Assembly: GCA_020633435.1 (NCBI GenBank)
Contig: JACKDP010000001.1
Span: 620,001 to 684,000 of the forward strand
Direction of reading: 5' to 3'
Source of the DNA: Myxococcales bacterium
GTDB taxonomy: Bacteria > Myxococcota_A > Bradymonadia > UBA7976 > UBA1532
Length of the DNA: 64,000 nt
The position numbers were made by a program, and so were the translations under genes. Numbering within the stretch: position 1 is the stretch's first letter; each line of letters begins with the position of its first letter. A model generated the notes under the pieces. The model searched no databases, was not told the origin of the DNA, and saw nothing but the letters and a program-made list of their open reading frames with translations. Positions 48,238 through 57,900 of this stretch are shown one piece after another.

Positions 48238-50237
48238 TGGGGCGCCTCCTCCTCGTCGCGGCGTTGCTGGCGGGCTGCCTGCCCGAGGAGGCCACCGATC
48301 CGGGGGCGGCCGGCGGCGACGTCGCGCCCCGCGCGGACGCGGCCGCAGACGCGACGGCCCTCGATCCGGACGCCAGCTCGCCGGACGCGCGCCTCGCGGA
48401 CGCGGGCCCCGACGCCAGCCCCGACGCCGCGCCCGGCGACGCCGCCGTGGACGCGGCCTTCGTCCCCGTCGTCGACTTCGTGTGCCCGGGCGGGCCCCTC
48501 TGCGCCGGGCCCGGCCAGCCCGAGCTGCGCGCCGGGGCGGCCGCCCTGCCCTTCTCCGATCTGGGCTTCGAGCGGCCGCTGCCGGCCTATCTGCGCGCCG
48601 AGAGCTGCAACGAGCTGCAGCCCGAGGGCCGCTGCGGCGTGCTGACGGCCGACGCCCTGCGCAACTGCGGCACCGACCGGCTGTGCCCCGGCGACGAGGG
48701 CTACGAGGCCCCGGACGAGGACGGCACCGAGGGCGACCTGGCCCCGGATGGCACGCCGCTCTACGACTACTTCCGCGACTGCGGCTACGACCACCTTTGC
48801 CCCGACGACGCGGGCTACCCGGGCCCCGACGAGGGCGAGGGCAACGGCCGCTTCGATGGCCTCTGGCTGGCCGGCTTCAACACCAACCGCGCCGCGTACG
48901 GGGTGCGGGATCACGCCTGGGCGCGGACGGTGGCGCTGCAGCAGGGCGGCACGATCGTGACCATCACCGCCCTGGACGCCGTGGGCCTGTTCCACGACCA
49001 GGTGGAGGCCATCCGCGAAGAGGCCCGGGCGCTGCTGGCGGTGGAGGCCCCGGAGGTGGAGCTGGGCTTCATCCTCGTCTCGTCCACCCACTCCCACGAG
49101 GTGCCCGACACCATGGGGCAGTGGGGGGGCGAGGTGCAGGGGTCGGTGCCCTCGAAGACGGGGGTGGTGCCCCGCTACCTCGCCCACCTGCGGGCCCAGG
49201 CCGCGCGCAGCATCGCCGACGCGGTGCTGGATCTGCGGCCGGCGCGGCTCGTCGTCGGCGAGGCCCACACGGGCATGGAGGGGCTCATCCGGGACTCGCG
49301 GCCCCCCATCGTGGTGGACGACACCCTCGGGGTGGCCCAGCTCATCGGGCCCATGGGCGAGACGATCGCGACGCTCGTGAACTGGGGCAACCACCCGGAA
49401 TCATTGGGAAGCAACAACAACCTCATCACCAGCGACTTCGCCGGCGCGCTGCGCCAGGCCCTCGAGGAGGGGCTGCCGGCCGAGGGCGACGCGCCCCCGG
49501 TGCCCGCCTACGGCGGCGTCTGCGTCTTCGTGCAGGGGATGGTGGGCGGCCTCATGACGCCCCTCGGGGTGCCGGTGCGGGGGCCCGACGGGAGCCTGCT
49601 GCCCGAGCCCTCCTTCGCCCGCAACGACGCCATCGGCCACCGGCTCGCGCGCATGGCGGCCGAGGCGCTGGCCGGCGCGGAGGACGTGGAGGCGCCCGCC
49701 CTGGGGGCGGCGGCGGGGACGTACCTGCTGCCGGCCCAGAACCAGACCCTGCGGCTGGCCTACCTCATCGGCCTCTTCGACCGCTCGCTGTACGAGTACG
49801 ATCCCGACCGCGCCATCGGCCCCGGCAACCTGCCCAAGGTCAAGACGCAGGCGGCCATCGTCACGCTGGGCCCCCTGACGCTCTACTCCGTCCCGGGAGA
49901 GCTCTTCCCGGAGGTGGCCGTGGGCGGCTATGATGGCAGCCGGAGCTTCGGTCACCCCGTGGTGCCCGATGACCCCCTCGCGCCGGACCTTGCGGCCGCG
50001 CCGCCACCGCCGTACCTTCACGACACCATGCCCGGACGTTTCCGGTGGGTCGTCGGGCTCGGCCTGGACGAGCTTGGCTACATGGTGCCGCCCTACGACT
50101 TCAAGGTTGACCCCACCCTGCCCTATCTCCGCGAAGCCGAAGGCGATCACTATGAGGAGACCAACTCCATCGGCCCGGAGATCGTGCCCTGTACCGTCGC
50201 CGTCTTGAACGCCCTGGCGACGGCCCTCGCGCCCTGA
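48237..50237 (+). CDS. Neutral-ceramidase-like lipoprotein
   Basis: 666 residues. The lipobox is LVAALLAGC, then an Asp/Ala linker of ~60 residues. The body matches the N-terminal domain of neutral/alkaline ceramidases: LWLAGFNTNRAAYGVRDHAW, ILVSSTHSHEVPDTMG (metal-ligand HSH), LVNWGNHPESLGSNN and a terminal YLREAEGDHYEE. Where characterised ceramidases carry the catalytic Ser (GDxSP), this protein reads VQGMVGGLMTPLG, so the usual nucleophile appears replaced. It may be an altered amidase or a non-catalytic homologue. Surface location is inferred from the lipobox. Confidence 0.75.
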   Translation: MGRLLLVAALLAGCLPEEATDPGAAGGDVAPRADAAADATALDPDASSPDARLADAGPDASPDAAPGDAAVDAAFVPVVDFVCPGGPLCAGPGQPELRAGAAALPFSDLGFERPLPAYLRAESCNELQPEGRCGVLTADALRNCGTDRLCPGDEGYEAPDEDGTEGDLAPDGTPLYDYFRDCGYDHLCPDDAGYPGPDEGEGNGRFDGLWLAGFNTNRAAYGVRDHAWARTVALQQGGTIVTITALDAVGLFHDQVEAIREEARALLAVEAPEVELGFILVSSTHSHEVPDTMGQWGGEVQGSVPSKTGVVPRYLAHLRAQAARSIADAVLDLRPARLVVGEAHTGMEGLIRDSRPPIVVDDTLGVAQLIGPMGETIATLVNWGNHPESLGSNNNLITSDFAGALRQALEEGLPAEGDAPPVPAYGGVCVFVQGMVGGLMTPLGVPVRGPDGSLLPEPSFARNDAIGHRLARMAAEALAGAEDVEAPALGAAAGTYLLPAQNQTLRLAYLIGLFDRSLYEYDPDRAIGPGNLPKVKTQAAIVTLGPLTLYSVPGELFPEVAVGGYDGSRSFGHPVVPDDPLAPDLAAAPPPPYLHDTMPGRFRWVVGLGLDELGYMVPPYDFKVDPTLPYLREAEGDHYEETNSIGPEIVPCTVAVLNALATALAP

Positions 50238-50271
50238 GCGCGCGTATCATCCTGGAGATGAGACCGACCTG

Positions 50272-52206
50272 ATGACCGCTACTCGATTCACCGACCTGCC
50301 GCTCTCCGACAGCCTCCTGCAGGCCCTCGCCGACATGGGCTATGTCGAGCCCACCCCCGTCCAGGAGAGCGCCATCCCGATGGTGGCGACGGGCAAGGAT
50401 CTGATGGTCCAGTCCCAGACCGGGACGGGCAAGACCGCCGCCTTCGGCATCCCCCTCATCGAGCGCCTCGATCCGCGGGTGCGCGGCGTCCAGGCCCTCA
50501 TCCTGGCCCCCACCCGCGAGCTGGCCCGCCAGGTGGCCGACGAGCTCAACGAGCTCGGCAAGTACAACCGGGTGCGCTGCGCGGCCATCTACGGGGGCGC
50601 TTCGTTCGAGAAGCAGGTCGCCGAGACGAAGTTCGCCTCCATCGTGGCCGGGACGCCCGGGCGCGTGCTGGACCACCTGCGCCGGCAGACGCTGCGGCTC
50701 GACGGGCTGGTGGTGCTGGTGCTGGACGAGGCCGATGAGATGCTCAGCATGGGCTTCGCCCGCGAGCTCGACCTCATCATGGGCTTCGTCCCCCAGGACC
50801 GGCAGACGCTGCTGTTCTCGGCGACCATCCCCGAGGACATCAAGCGGTACGCCAACCGCTACATGCGCAAGCCCGAGTTCCTGAGCCTCATCGAGGAGAA
50901 CGTCGCGGCGGACGACGTCGAGCACATCTACTACATGGTGTCCGGGGTGGGCCGGCCGCGGGATCTCATCCGCGTCATCGAGCACGAGCAGCCCCAGAGC
51001 GCCATCATCTTCACGAACACCCGCAAGGACAGCGAGCTCGTCGCCCGGTACCTGAAGAAGGCCGGCTTCGACGCCGAGTACCTCAACGGCGACCTGACGC
51101 AGCGGGATCGCGACGCGATCATGAAGCGCACCAAGGACAAGGATCTGCGCTTCCTGGTGGCCACGGACATCGCGGCCCGCGGCATCGACATCAGCGACCT
51201 GTCCCATGTGATCAACTACACGCTGCCCGAGTCCCCCGAGGTGTACATCCACCGGACGGGGCGGACGGGGCGCGCGGGGGCCAGCGGCACGGCGATCAGC
51301 CTCATCGGGCCCCGCGAGATCGGCGTCTACTACTACCTCAAGCGGCTGTACAACGTCGCGCTCGTGGAGCGCGAGGTGCCGACCCAGGCGGAGATCGACT
51401 TGCGGCGCGAAGAAGAGCGGACCGAGAAGCTGGTCAACGAGATCGTCGAGTCTGTCAGCATCGAGGAGCTGGACGACGAGCTGCGGGCCGAGACGATGCG
51501 CATCCTGGAGCGGGAGGACGCCGTCGAGCTGGTGGCGGCGCTGCTCAAGGCGTTCCGCACCGGCGGGAAGGCCCTGCCCGCGAAGCTCGGGGGCATCCTG
51601 GCCGACGCCCCCAAGCCCACGCGCATCGAGCCGGGCTCGCGCCCGCAGACGCTGCAGGGCCTGGCCGAGCGCGTCGCCATCGTGCAGAGCGAGTTCCGTG
51701 GGCTGCCGAAGAGCCGCCGCGAGGAGCCCGTGATCGCGGCGCCGGAGCCGGTCGTGGAGCCGGTGGCGGAGCCGATGGCAGAGCCGGAGCCGATGGCGGA
51801 GCCCGAGCCGGAGCCGATGGCAGAGCCGGATCCGGTCGTGGAGGCGCAGCCCGTGGCGGAGGCGCCCGTCCAGGCCGTCCCCGAGCCGGCCGCCCCCGTC
51901 CAGGCCGCCCCCGAGCCGGCCGCCCCGGTCGAAGACGAGGACGACGAGGACGACGAGGACGACGGCCCCGAGGTGATCCGCCTGTTCCTCAACGTGGGCG
52001 AGCGGGATGGCTTCGACGCCGACAGCCTGCGCGACCTGCTCGCCGATCTGGCCGGGCTCTGGCCCGAGGACTTCATCGATCTGGACGTGCGCGGCCGCCA
52101 CAGCTACGTGGAGGTCGCGGCCGAGTACGCGGACGATCTGGTGGAAGCGGTCAACGGCGAGACCGTCGGCCAGCGGACGCTGCGGGCGGAGCCTGCCCGC
52201 GACTGA
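50272..52206 (+). CDS. DEAD-box ATP-dependent RNA helicase (DeaD/CsdA type)
   Basis: 644 residues. All DEAD-box motifs are present: Q motif (PTPVQESAIP), SQTGTGKTAA, PTRELARQ, VAGTPGRVLDHL, LDEADEML, LLFSATIP, ATDIAARGIDI and HRTGRTGRAG. Residues ~485-560 are a repetitive acidic Pro/Glu/Ala linker. The C-terminus (VIRLFLNVGERDGFDADSLR...) is a DbpA-like RNA-binding domain. Long DEAD-box proteins of this plan unwind structured RNA in ribosome assembly and cold adaptation. The exact orthologue (deaD, csdA or rhlE-like) is not certain. Confidence 0.93.
   Translation: MTATRFTDLPLSDSLLQALADMGYVEPTPVQESAIPMVATGKDLMVQSQTGTGKTAAFGIPLIERLDPRVRGVQALILAPTRELARQVADELNELGKYNRVRCAAIYGGASFEKQVAETKFASIVAGTPGRVLDHLRRQTLRLDGLVVLVLDEADEMLSMGFARELDLIMGFVPQDRQTLLFSATIPEDIKRYANRYMRKPEFLSLIEENVAADDVEHIYYMVSGVGRPRDLIRVIEHEQPQSAIIFTNTRKDSELVARYLKKAGFDAEYLNGDLTQRDRDAIMKRTKDKDLRFLVATDIAARGIDISDLSHVINYTLPESPEVYIHRTGRTGRAGASGTAISLIGPREIGVYYYLKRLYNVALVEREVPTQAEIDLRREEERTEKLVNEIVESVSIEELDDELRAETMRILEREDAVELVAALLKAFRTGGKALPAKLGGILADAPKPTRIEPGSRPQTLQGLAERVAIVQSEFRGLPKSRREEPVIAAPEPVVEPVAEPMAEPEPMAEPEPEPMAEPDPVVEAQPVAEAPVQAVPEPAAPVQAAPEPAAPVEDEDDEDDEDDGPEVIRLFLNVGERDGFDADSLRDLLADLAGLWPEDFIDLDVRGRHSYVEVAAEYADDLVEAVNGETVGQRTLRAEPARD
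51736..51930 (+). repeat. Low-complexity Glu/Pro/Ala repeats in the helicase linker
   Basis: Near-identical short DNA units (GAGCCGATGGC(A/G)GAGCC and similar) repeat three times, encoding PMAEPEP-type peptides. A second repeat of VQA(V/A)PEPAAP follows. Such tracts can change length by slippage. Confidence 0.7.
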
Positions 52207-52234
52207 CGGGACCCTGGAACGAGAGGAGAGCGCC

Positions 52235-52753
52235 GTGCGCCACTTCCTGCCCCTGTTCTGCCTCGCCTTCGTGGCGTGTACCGCGCCCAAGATCGCGGAG
52301 GAGCCGGACGCCGGTCCCAAGGGGCCGCCGGCGCGGGTCGATCTGCCGCCGCTGATCAAGCTCGAGGGCACGCTGCCGCCGGAGACCCACGCCGACGGCA
52401 TCCTGCGCGTCGATGGCCTGCTGGCTCGCAAGGCCAAGCACCTCGACCAGAAGATCGTCGTGCGCGGCTACCTGGTCGATCGCTACCAGTGCCCGGAGGA
52501 CGCCAAGCGCTGCGAGCGGCCCCACGTCTGGCTGGCCGACGCGCCGGGGGCGGACAAGCGGATGATGCTGGTCGGCATCGACGAGCGCATCGCCGAGGCC
52601 CTGAAGGACGGCGAGCAGTACGTCGTGACCGGGCGCTTCGCCCGCAAGTCTGACGATGGCTTCGTGATGTCCGGTGGCCTGCTCATCTACGAGCAGGTGG
52701 AGGGGCTGGAGCTGCCCCCCGAGGACGACAAGAACAAGCGCCGCAAGCGCTGA
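52235..52753 (+). CDS. Small hypothetical lipoprotein, OB-fold-like
   Basis: 172 residues from GTG 52235 with GAGAGGAGAG. The lipobox is LFCLAFVACT. The centre has an OB/nucleic-acid-binding-like strand order (ILRVDGLLARKAKHLDQKIV, VRGYLVDRYQCPEDAKRCER, QYVVTGRFARKSDDGFVMSG). This resembles secreted single-domain OB folds; the ligand is unknown. The tail is charged (EDDKNKRRKR). A GGCCGCC/GGCGGCC hairpin follows the stop. Confidence 0.68.
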   Translation: MRHFLPLFCLAFVACTAPKIAEEPDAGPKGPPARVDLPPLIKLEGTLPPETHADGILRVDGLLARKAKHLDQKIVVRGYLVDRYQCPEDAKRCERPHVWLADAPGADKRMMLVGIDERIAEALKDGEQYVVTGRFARKSDDGFVMSGGLLIYEQVEGLELPPEDDKNKRRKR

Positions 52754-52758
52754 TCGCC

Positions 52759-52777
52759 GGCCGCCACCTGGGCGGCC
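52759..52777. terminator. Possible bidirectional hairpin between convergent genes
   Basis: GGCCGCC (52759-52765), loop ACCTG, GGCGGCC (52771-52777). It lies in the 39-nt gap of a convergent pair; no T-run on either side, so termination strength is doubtful. Confidence 0.35.
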
Positions 52778-52792
52778 AACCCCTCGAACTTC

Positions 52793-54076
52793 TTACCGTT
52801 TCATCGTGCGGCCGGCGCCGCGTCGGGCCGTCAGCATGATGCGCTCGCTGCCACAGCCGAAGAACGCCCCCGCCGTGTGCACGCTGCCCGAGACCTCCAG
52901 GATCTCGAGGCCCACGAGCTGGGCCAGGTGCCGCAGCTCGTGCACCGCGAACAGCCGGATGGAGATGTCGTAGATGCGCTCCCGGCCATCGGCGAAGACG
53001 AGGTAGCGGCGGATCTCCAGGCGGCTGGTGCCGAGGGCCAGCTCGATGTCCTCCTGGACGAGGCAGCCCTCCCCCTCCCACCAGTTGCGCGTCGGCACGG
53101 CGCTCTGGATGAAGTCGCGGTTGGCGACATCCAGCAGCAGGCGCCCGCCAGGCCGCAGCGCCCGGTGCAGGCTGCGCAGCACCATCAGGTTCTCGACGTC
53201 GGTGAAGTAGCCGAAGGAGGTGTCGAGCAGGCAAATGGCGTCGAACTCGTCCTCGAAGTCGAGGTCGCGCATGTCGCCGTGGATGAAGTGGATGGGCAGG
53301 TCTTCCTGCCGGGCGACGTCGACGCCGCGGCGCAGCAGGGGCAGGCTGAGGTCGATGGCGACGACGTCGTAGCCCCGCCGCGCGAGGGCGGCGGCGTGGC
53401 GGCCGGCCCCGCAGGCCAGATCGAGGATGCGGGCGCCCGGGACGAGGCCCAGCGTCGCCTCCAGGAACTCCACCTCCCGCTCGACGGCGGCGTCGGAGCG
53501 GATGGGCTGGGAGGACAGGTACTCCTCGCTGAAGAGCTCCGAGAACCAGGCCCCCCGCGCGGGGGTGCGCAGGCGGGCCGCGTCCTGGGCGGCGAGGGCC
53601 AGCAGCGCGTCCTGGGCCCAGGCCAGATCGGCGTCGGGGGGCAGCAGGTTGCGCAGGGGCGTCAGGTCGTCGGCCGTCGACAGGAGCTCGAGGGGGATGT
53701 CCTCCTCCAGCGCGCCGTCCATGTCGACGGTGTCGTCGGCCTCCTCCTCCGGCTCGGGGGCCGGCGGCGCGCGCAGCTCGGCAGGCACGGCGACGAACCC
53801 GTCGTCGGGCTCGTCCAGGACGGGCTCGCCCAGCGCGAAGGCGGCGTCCATCAGGGGCGACTCTTCGATGACCAGCGCGTCGAGCACCTCGATGACGCTG
53901 GGCTCTTCGGGCGGCGCGCGCCGGGCGTTGGCCTCGGCCACCGAGCGATCCCCGGACGCGGCGCCGCGCTTGCGCCCCCCCCGCCGGGTCTTGAAGATGG
54001 CCGCCAGCGGCACGCCGTCGGTGGCGACCCGCTTCTCGACCACGTCCTCTGCGTCCTCGTCTGCCTTGTCGTCCAT
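52793..54076 (-). CDS. SAM-dependent methyltransferase with acidic N-terminal extension
   Basis: 427 residues; ATG 54076 has GGGGGAG. The first ~175 residues are a disordered acidic region (KRVATDGVPLAAIFKTRRGG at the start, then Glu/Asp/Pro-rich stretches). The methyltransferase domain begins ~residue 185, with motif I ILDLACGAGRHAAAL, acidic residue VVAIDLS, HGDMRDLDFEDEFDAICLLD and LRPGGRLLLDVAN. The C-terminal part is beta-rich. The substrate is unknown. It follows psd by 30 nt and probably belongs to the TPR-psd transcript. Confidence 0.82.
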   Translation of the reverse strand: MDDKADEDAEDVVEKRVATDGVPLAAIFKTRRGGRKRGAASGDRSVAEANARRAPPEEPSVIEVLDALVIEESPLMDAAFALGEPVLDEPDDGFVAVPAELRAPPAPEPEEEADDTVDMDGALEEDIPLELLSTADDLTPLRNLLPPDADLAWAQDALLALAAQDAARLRTPARGAWFSELFSEEYLSSQPIRSDAAVEREVEFLEATLGLVPGARILDLACGAGRHAAALARRGYDVVAIDLSLPLLRRGVDVARQEDLPIHFIHGDMRDLDFEDEFDAICLLDTSFGYFTDVENLMVLRSLHRALRPGGRLLLDVANRDFIQSAVPTRNWWEGEGCLVQEDIELALGTSRLEIRRYLVFADGRERIYDISIRLFAVHELRHLAQLVGLEILEVSGSVHTAGAFFGCGSERIMLTARRGAGRTMKR

Positions 54077-54106
54077 CGGCTCCCCCGCCGCAGTGTCCCG
54101 GCGCCG

Positions 54107-54955
54107 CTACTTGCCGACGCGGCGGGCGATCGCCGTCCCCAGGCGAATCGGGGCACCTTCCTCCAGGGGCTCCAGCGCCACCGCCGGATCCGCGAAGAGC
54201 ACGATCGCGGTCGACCCCAGGTGGAACGTCCCGAGCTCGTCGCCCCGGGCGACCTGGTGGCCGGCGTCGTAGGTGCGACCGCCGCCAGCGCCGCCGCGGT
54301 TGGTCACGAGGCCATCATCATAGCGCACAGTGATGTGCCCGACGGAAGTGGCGCCGACCATGATCGTCGCGACCTCGCCGAGGGGCCCCTCCACATGCGT
54401 GATGATGCGCTCGTTGACGCAGAAGAGCTGGTCGACGTGCTCCACGGCGGCCCGGTTGACGGGCCAGAGGTGCCCCGGCACATGCCGGGCGGCCACGATG
54501 CGCCCCTCGGCCGGGTGGTGCACGCGGTGGTAGTCCCGGGGGCTCAGGTAGACCGTCACCCAGGAGCCGTGGGCGAACCGGGCGCCGGCCGCCTCGTCGC
54601 GCAGCAGCTCGGCCACCGAGAAGTCGCGCCCCTTGGCCTGGATGAGGGTGCCGTCCTGGATGCGCCCGCTGTTGAGGATGTGGCCGTCCGCCGGGCTCAC
54701 GGCGAAGCCGGGGCGCCGATCGATGGGGCGAGCTCCCGGGCGCAGGCGCCGGGTGAAGAACTCGCCCACCGTGCGGTACTCGTCGAGCGGCCGGTCGGCC
54801 TCGTCCACGTCCACCTGGTAGGCGCGGGCGAAGGCGCGGATGGCCGCCCGGTGCACGGCGCGGGGCAGCGGCGAGTAGGCCGCCGCGCCCACGGCCCGGC
54901 TCCAGGCGTTCTTGGGCAGCAGGCGCAGGGCGCCGATGAACAGGGCGTCGTTCAA
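54107..54955 (-). CDS. psd: Phosphatidylserine decarboxylase
   Basis: 282 residues from TTG 54955, which overlaps the upstream stop (TTGA). The enzyme makes phosphatidylethanolamine in the inner membrane. Family marks are DEYRTVGEFFTRRLRPGARP, YLSPRDYHRVHHPAEG (catalytic His region), VGATSVGHI and the self-cleavage site LGST in GTFHLGSTAIVLF, where Ser becomes the pyruvoyl group. All key residues are present. Partner phosphatidylserine synthase is not in the window. Confidence 0.95.
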   Translation of the reverse strand: MNDALFIGALRLLPKNAWSRAVGAAAYSPLPRAVHRAAIRAFARAYQVDVDEADRPLDEYRTVGEFFTRRLRPGARPIDRRPGFAVSPADGHILNSGRIQDGTLIQAKGRDFSVAELLRDEAAGARFAHGSWVTVYLSPRDYHRVHHPAEGRIVAARHVPGHLWPVNRAAVEHVDQLFCVNERIITHVEGPLGEVATIMVGATSVGHITVRYDDGLVTNRGGAGGGRTYDAGHQVARGDELGTFHLGSTAIVLFADPAVALEPLEEGAPIRLGTAIARRVGK

Positions 54956-57900
54956 AGCTTCTCCAGGGCTTCCCGGCTGGGGCCGTGATCGGGGACCTGG
55001 GACAGGGCCCGGCTGAACATGTCCTTGGCCTTGCGGGGCTCCTCCAGGGCCAGCCGGATCTGGCCGAGGTGGTAGAACAGCTCCGCGCGCTCCTCGCGAT
55101 CCAGCTTCATCTGGTGCAGCAGCGCCGTCTGGAACACGCGCAGGGCGTTGTTCCAGTCGGACCGCCGGTAGTGCAGGCGACCCAGCTTCATGAGGTTCGG
55201 CAGCCAGGTGGCGTCGAACTCGAAGCAGGCCGTGTACGCCTCCAGCGCCCGATCCTCGTCGCCCCGGGCCTCGGCCACGTTGCCGAGCCGGAAGTTGAAC
55301 CGGAAGACGTCGCGGAACCGCCGGTTGGCCTTCAGGTCCTCGATGATGCCGAGCAGCAGCGGCTCGGCCTCGTCGAGGCGCCCGGCGGCGACCAGGGCCT
55401 CCAGCAGGGCGTCGGCGACCTCCAGGTCGTCAGGGGCGAAGCTGCGCGCCTCCTCCAGCGCCGCGATGCGGCCGGCCTCGTCGCCCACGCGGCCACGGAC
55501 GGCCGCCAGCTCGCGCAGCACGGGCGAGCGGGCCACGCCCGTCAGCGCGCCGAGCTGCAGGGCCAGCAGCTCCGCCAGCCGGGCGTCGTTGCCCTCGGCG
55601 CGGGCGAGGTCGACGAGGGCGTCCACGGCCGCCTCGTCCTGGCTCTCGGTGACGGCCCGCTCCAGGGCCTGCAGGGCCGCCTCGGGGCGGTCCAGGTGGT
55701 CGCGGTAGAGCAGGCCGAGCTGCCGCCAGGCGGCGCCACGGTCGGCGGCCGTCGTGGCGTCGACCGCCACTTTCTCCAAGGCTTCCGCGGCCTTGTCCCA
55801 GTCACCGCTCTTCTCGTACAGCCCGGCCAGCACCAGGCGGGCCCGGCCGTGGCTGGGCTCCGTCGCCAGCACCTCGTTGAGGCACTCGATGGCCAGGTCG
55901 GCGTCTAAGAGGCGGGCCTGGGCCACCTCGGCGATGGCCACCAGCAGCTCGACGCGCCGAGCCGGCGTCGCCGTCGCGCGGACGGCCTCCAGGTGCTCGC
56001 GCAGGACCTCCACCAGCTCGAACCAGCGCTCGGCCTTGCGGAAGAGCGCGGCCAGGCGGTCGGTGACGGCCTCGTCCTCGGGGCGGATGATGAGCGCCTG
56101 GCGGTAGTGCTCCGACGCGATCTCGGACCGCTCCAGGTGGTCGTCGGCGTTGCGGGCCAGGGCGATGAGCACGTCGGCCCGGGCGGCCTCGTCATCATCG
56201 GCGGCGGCCAGGGCCTTGAGCAGCACCTCGTGCAGCGGCAGCCAGGCGGCCTCGTCGGTGTAGAGGTCGCGCAGGCGCCGGATGGCCTCGGCGTCGTCCG
56301 GCCGGATCTCCAGCACCCGCTCGAAGGCCAGGGCGGCCCGCTGCGCGTCGGCCAGGCGGGAGAGCGCCAGGTCGCCGATGCGCATGTGCAGCGCCACCAG
56401 GGGATCCTCGTCGTAGGTGCTCTCGGCCTGGCGCTGCAGGATGCCGCACAGCTCGCTCCACTGGGCGTGCTGGGTGTAGAGGCCCTCCAGCGCGGCCAGC
56501 GCCTCGGCGTCCGTCTCCTCCAGGGCCAGCACCCCCGTCCAGGCCGTCGCGGCGCCCTCGGCGTCGCCCAGGCGCTCGGCCCGCAGGTGGCCCAGCTCCA
56601 TCAGGCGCGCGCGCCGCACGTCCAGGTCGAAGGCCAGCTCGGCCCGGCGGGCCACGATGGCCGCCAGCGCCGCCCAGTCCTCGGCGCCCCGGTGGATGCC
56701 TTCGAGGGCGTCCAGGGCCCCGGCGTGCTCCGGCTCGATGGCCAGCGCCGCCTCGTAGTGCACGACGGCCCGGGTCGGGTCGGCCAGGTGCTCGGCGCTC
56801 CAGGCCGCGATGCGCAGGTGATCCTCGAGCTGGACGTCGGGATCGTCTACCGCCTCGATGCCCAGCTCGAAGGCCGCGACGAGGCGGGGCCACTCCCCCT
56901 GGGCGGTGCCCAGGGCCAGGACGCGCTCGCGCACCTCCTCCAGCGCCGGCGCCTCGGCGAAGCCCTGCAGGGCGGCCGCGAAGGCCGAGGCCGGATCCTG
57001 CAGCTGCTCCTCGCGCAGCTCCGCCGACTGCAGCCAGAGGCGGGCCCGCTCGGTGGGCTCCTCGGCCAGCTCGATGCGCATCTCGGTGAGCAGGGCCAGC
57101 TTGGCCCACTCGCCCGCGTCGCGGTACAGCGGCTCCAGGATCTCCGCCACGGCCCGCCGGTGCGTCAGGTCGCCCGCGAGGCGCTCCACGGAGGGCAGCG
57201 CGACGGGGTGGCTCGGGTGGTCCCAAAGGACGGCGCGGTAGAGCTCCAGGGCCGCGGCCCCGTCGCCCTCGACGGCCTCCAGCAGGTAGCCGAGCTTGCA
57301 CTGCAGGTCGGCCAGGTTCTCGGCGCTGCCCTCCGCGATGCGCCGCCGCAGCGTGCTGATGAGAGCGGGCCAGTCCTCCTCCTGGGTGTAGAGGCGCTCC
57401 AGGGCCGCCAGGGCCTCGGCGTCGAAGGGCTCCGTCTGCAGCACGGCCTGCCAGGCCGCGATGGCGCGCACCGGCACCCCGAGCTGCTGGTCCACCAGGC
57501 GGGCCAGGCGGCGGTGCAGGTCGAGGGCGACGGACGCATCCATCACCTCCGAGACCCGCGCCTCCAGCAGATCGGCCAGCTCGGGGTGCAGCCCCAGATC
57601 CTCGGTGATGGCCTCGAGCGCGGCCAGCGCGTCGGCGTCGTGCGGATCCTCGGCGAGGGCGCGCCCGAAGGTGTCGAACGCCTCGCGGCCCTTGCCCAGC
57701 GTGCCCTGCTGCAGGGCGCCGAGGCGCTTGAGCAGCTCCAGGCGGTCCATGCGGTCGTCGGTGTCGCCGATCTGCATGTCCAGGATGCGCGCCAGGGCCG
57801 ACCAGGCCTCGCGCCGCGCGTACCAGCCCTCCAGCACGCGGCTGGCGGCCAGGCGGTGCTCGGGGTCGGTCAGCAGGGCCTCGAGGGCCAGGCGGGCCTG

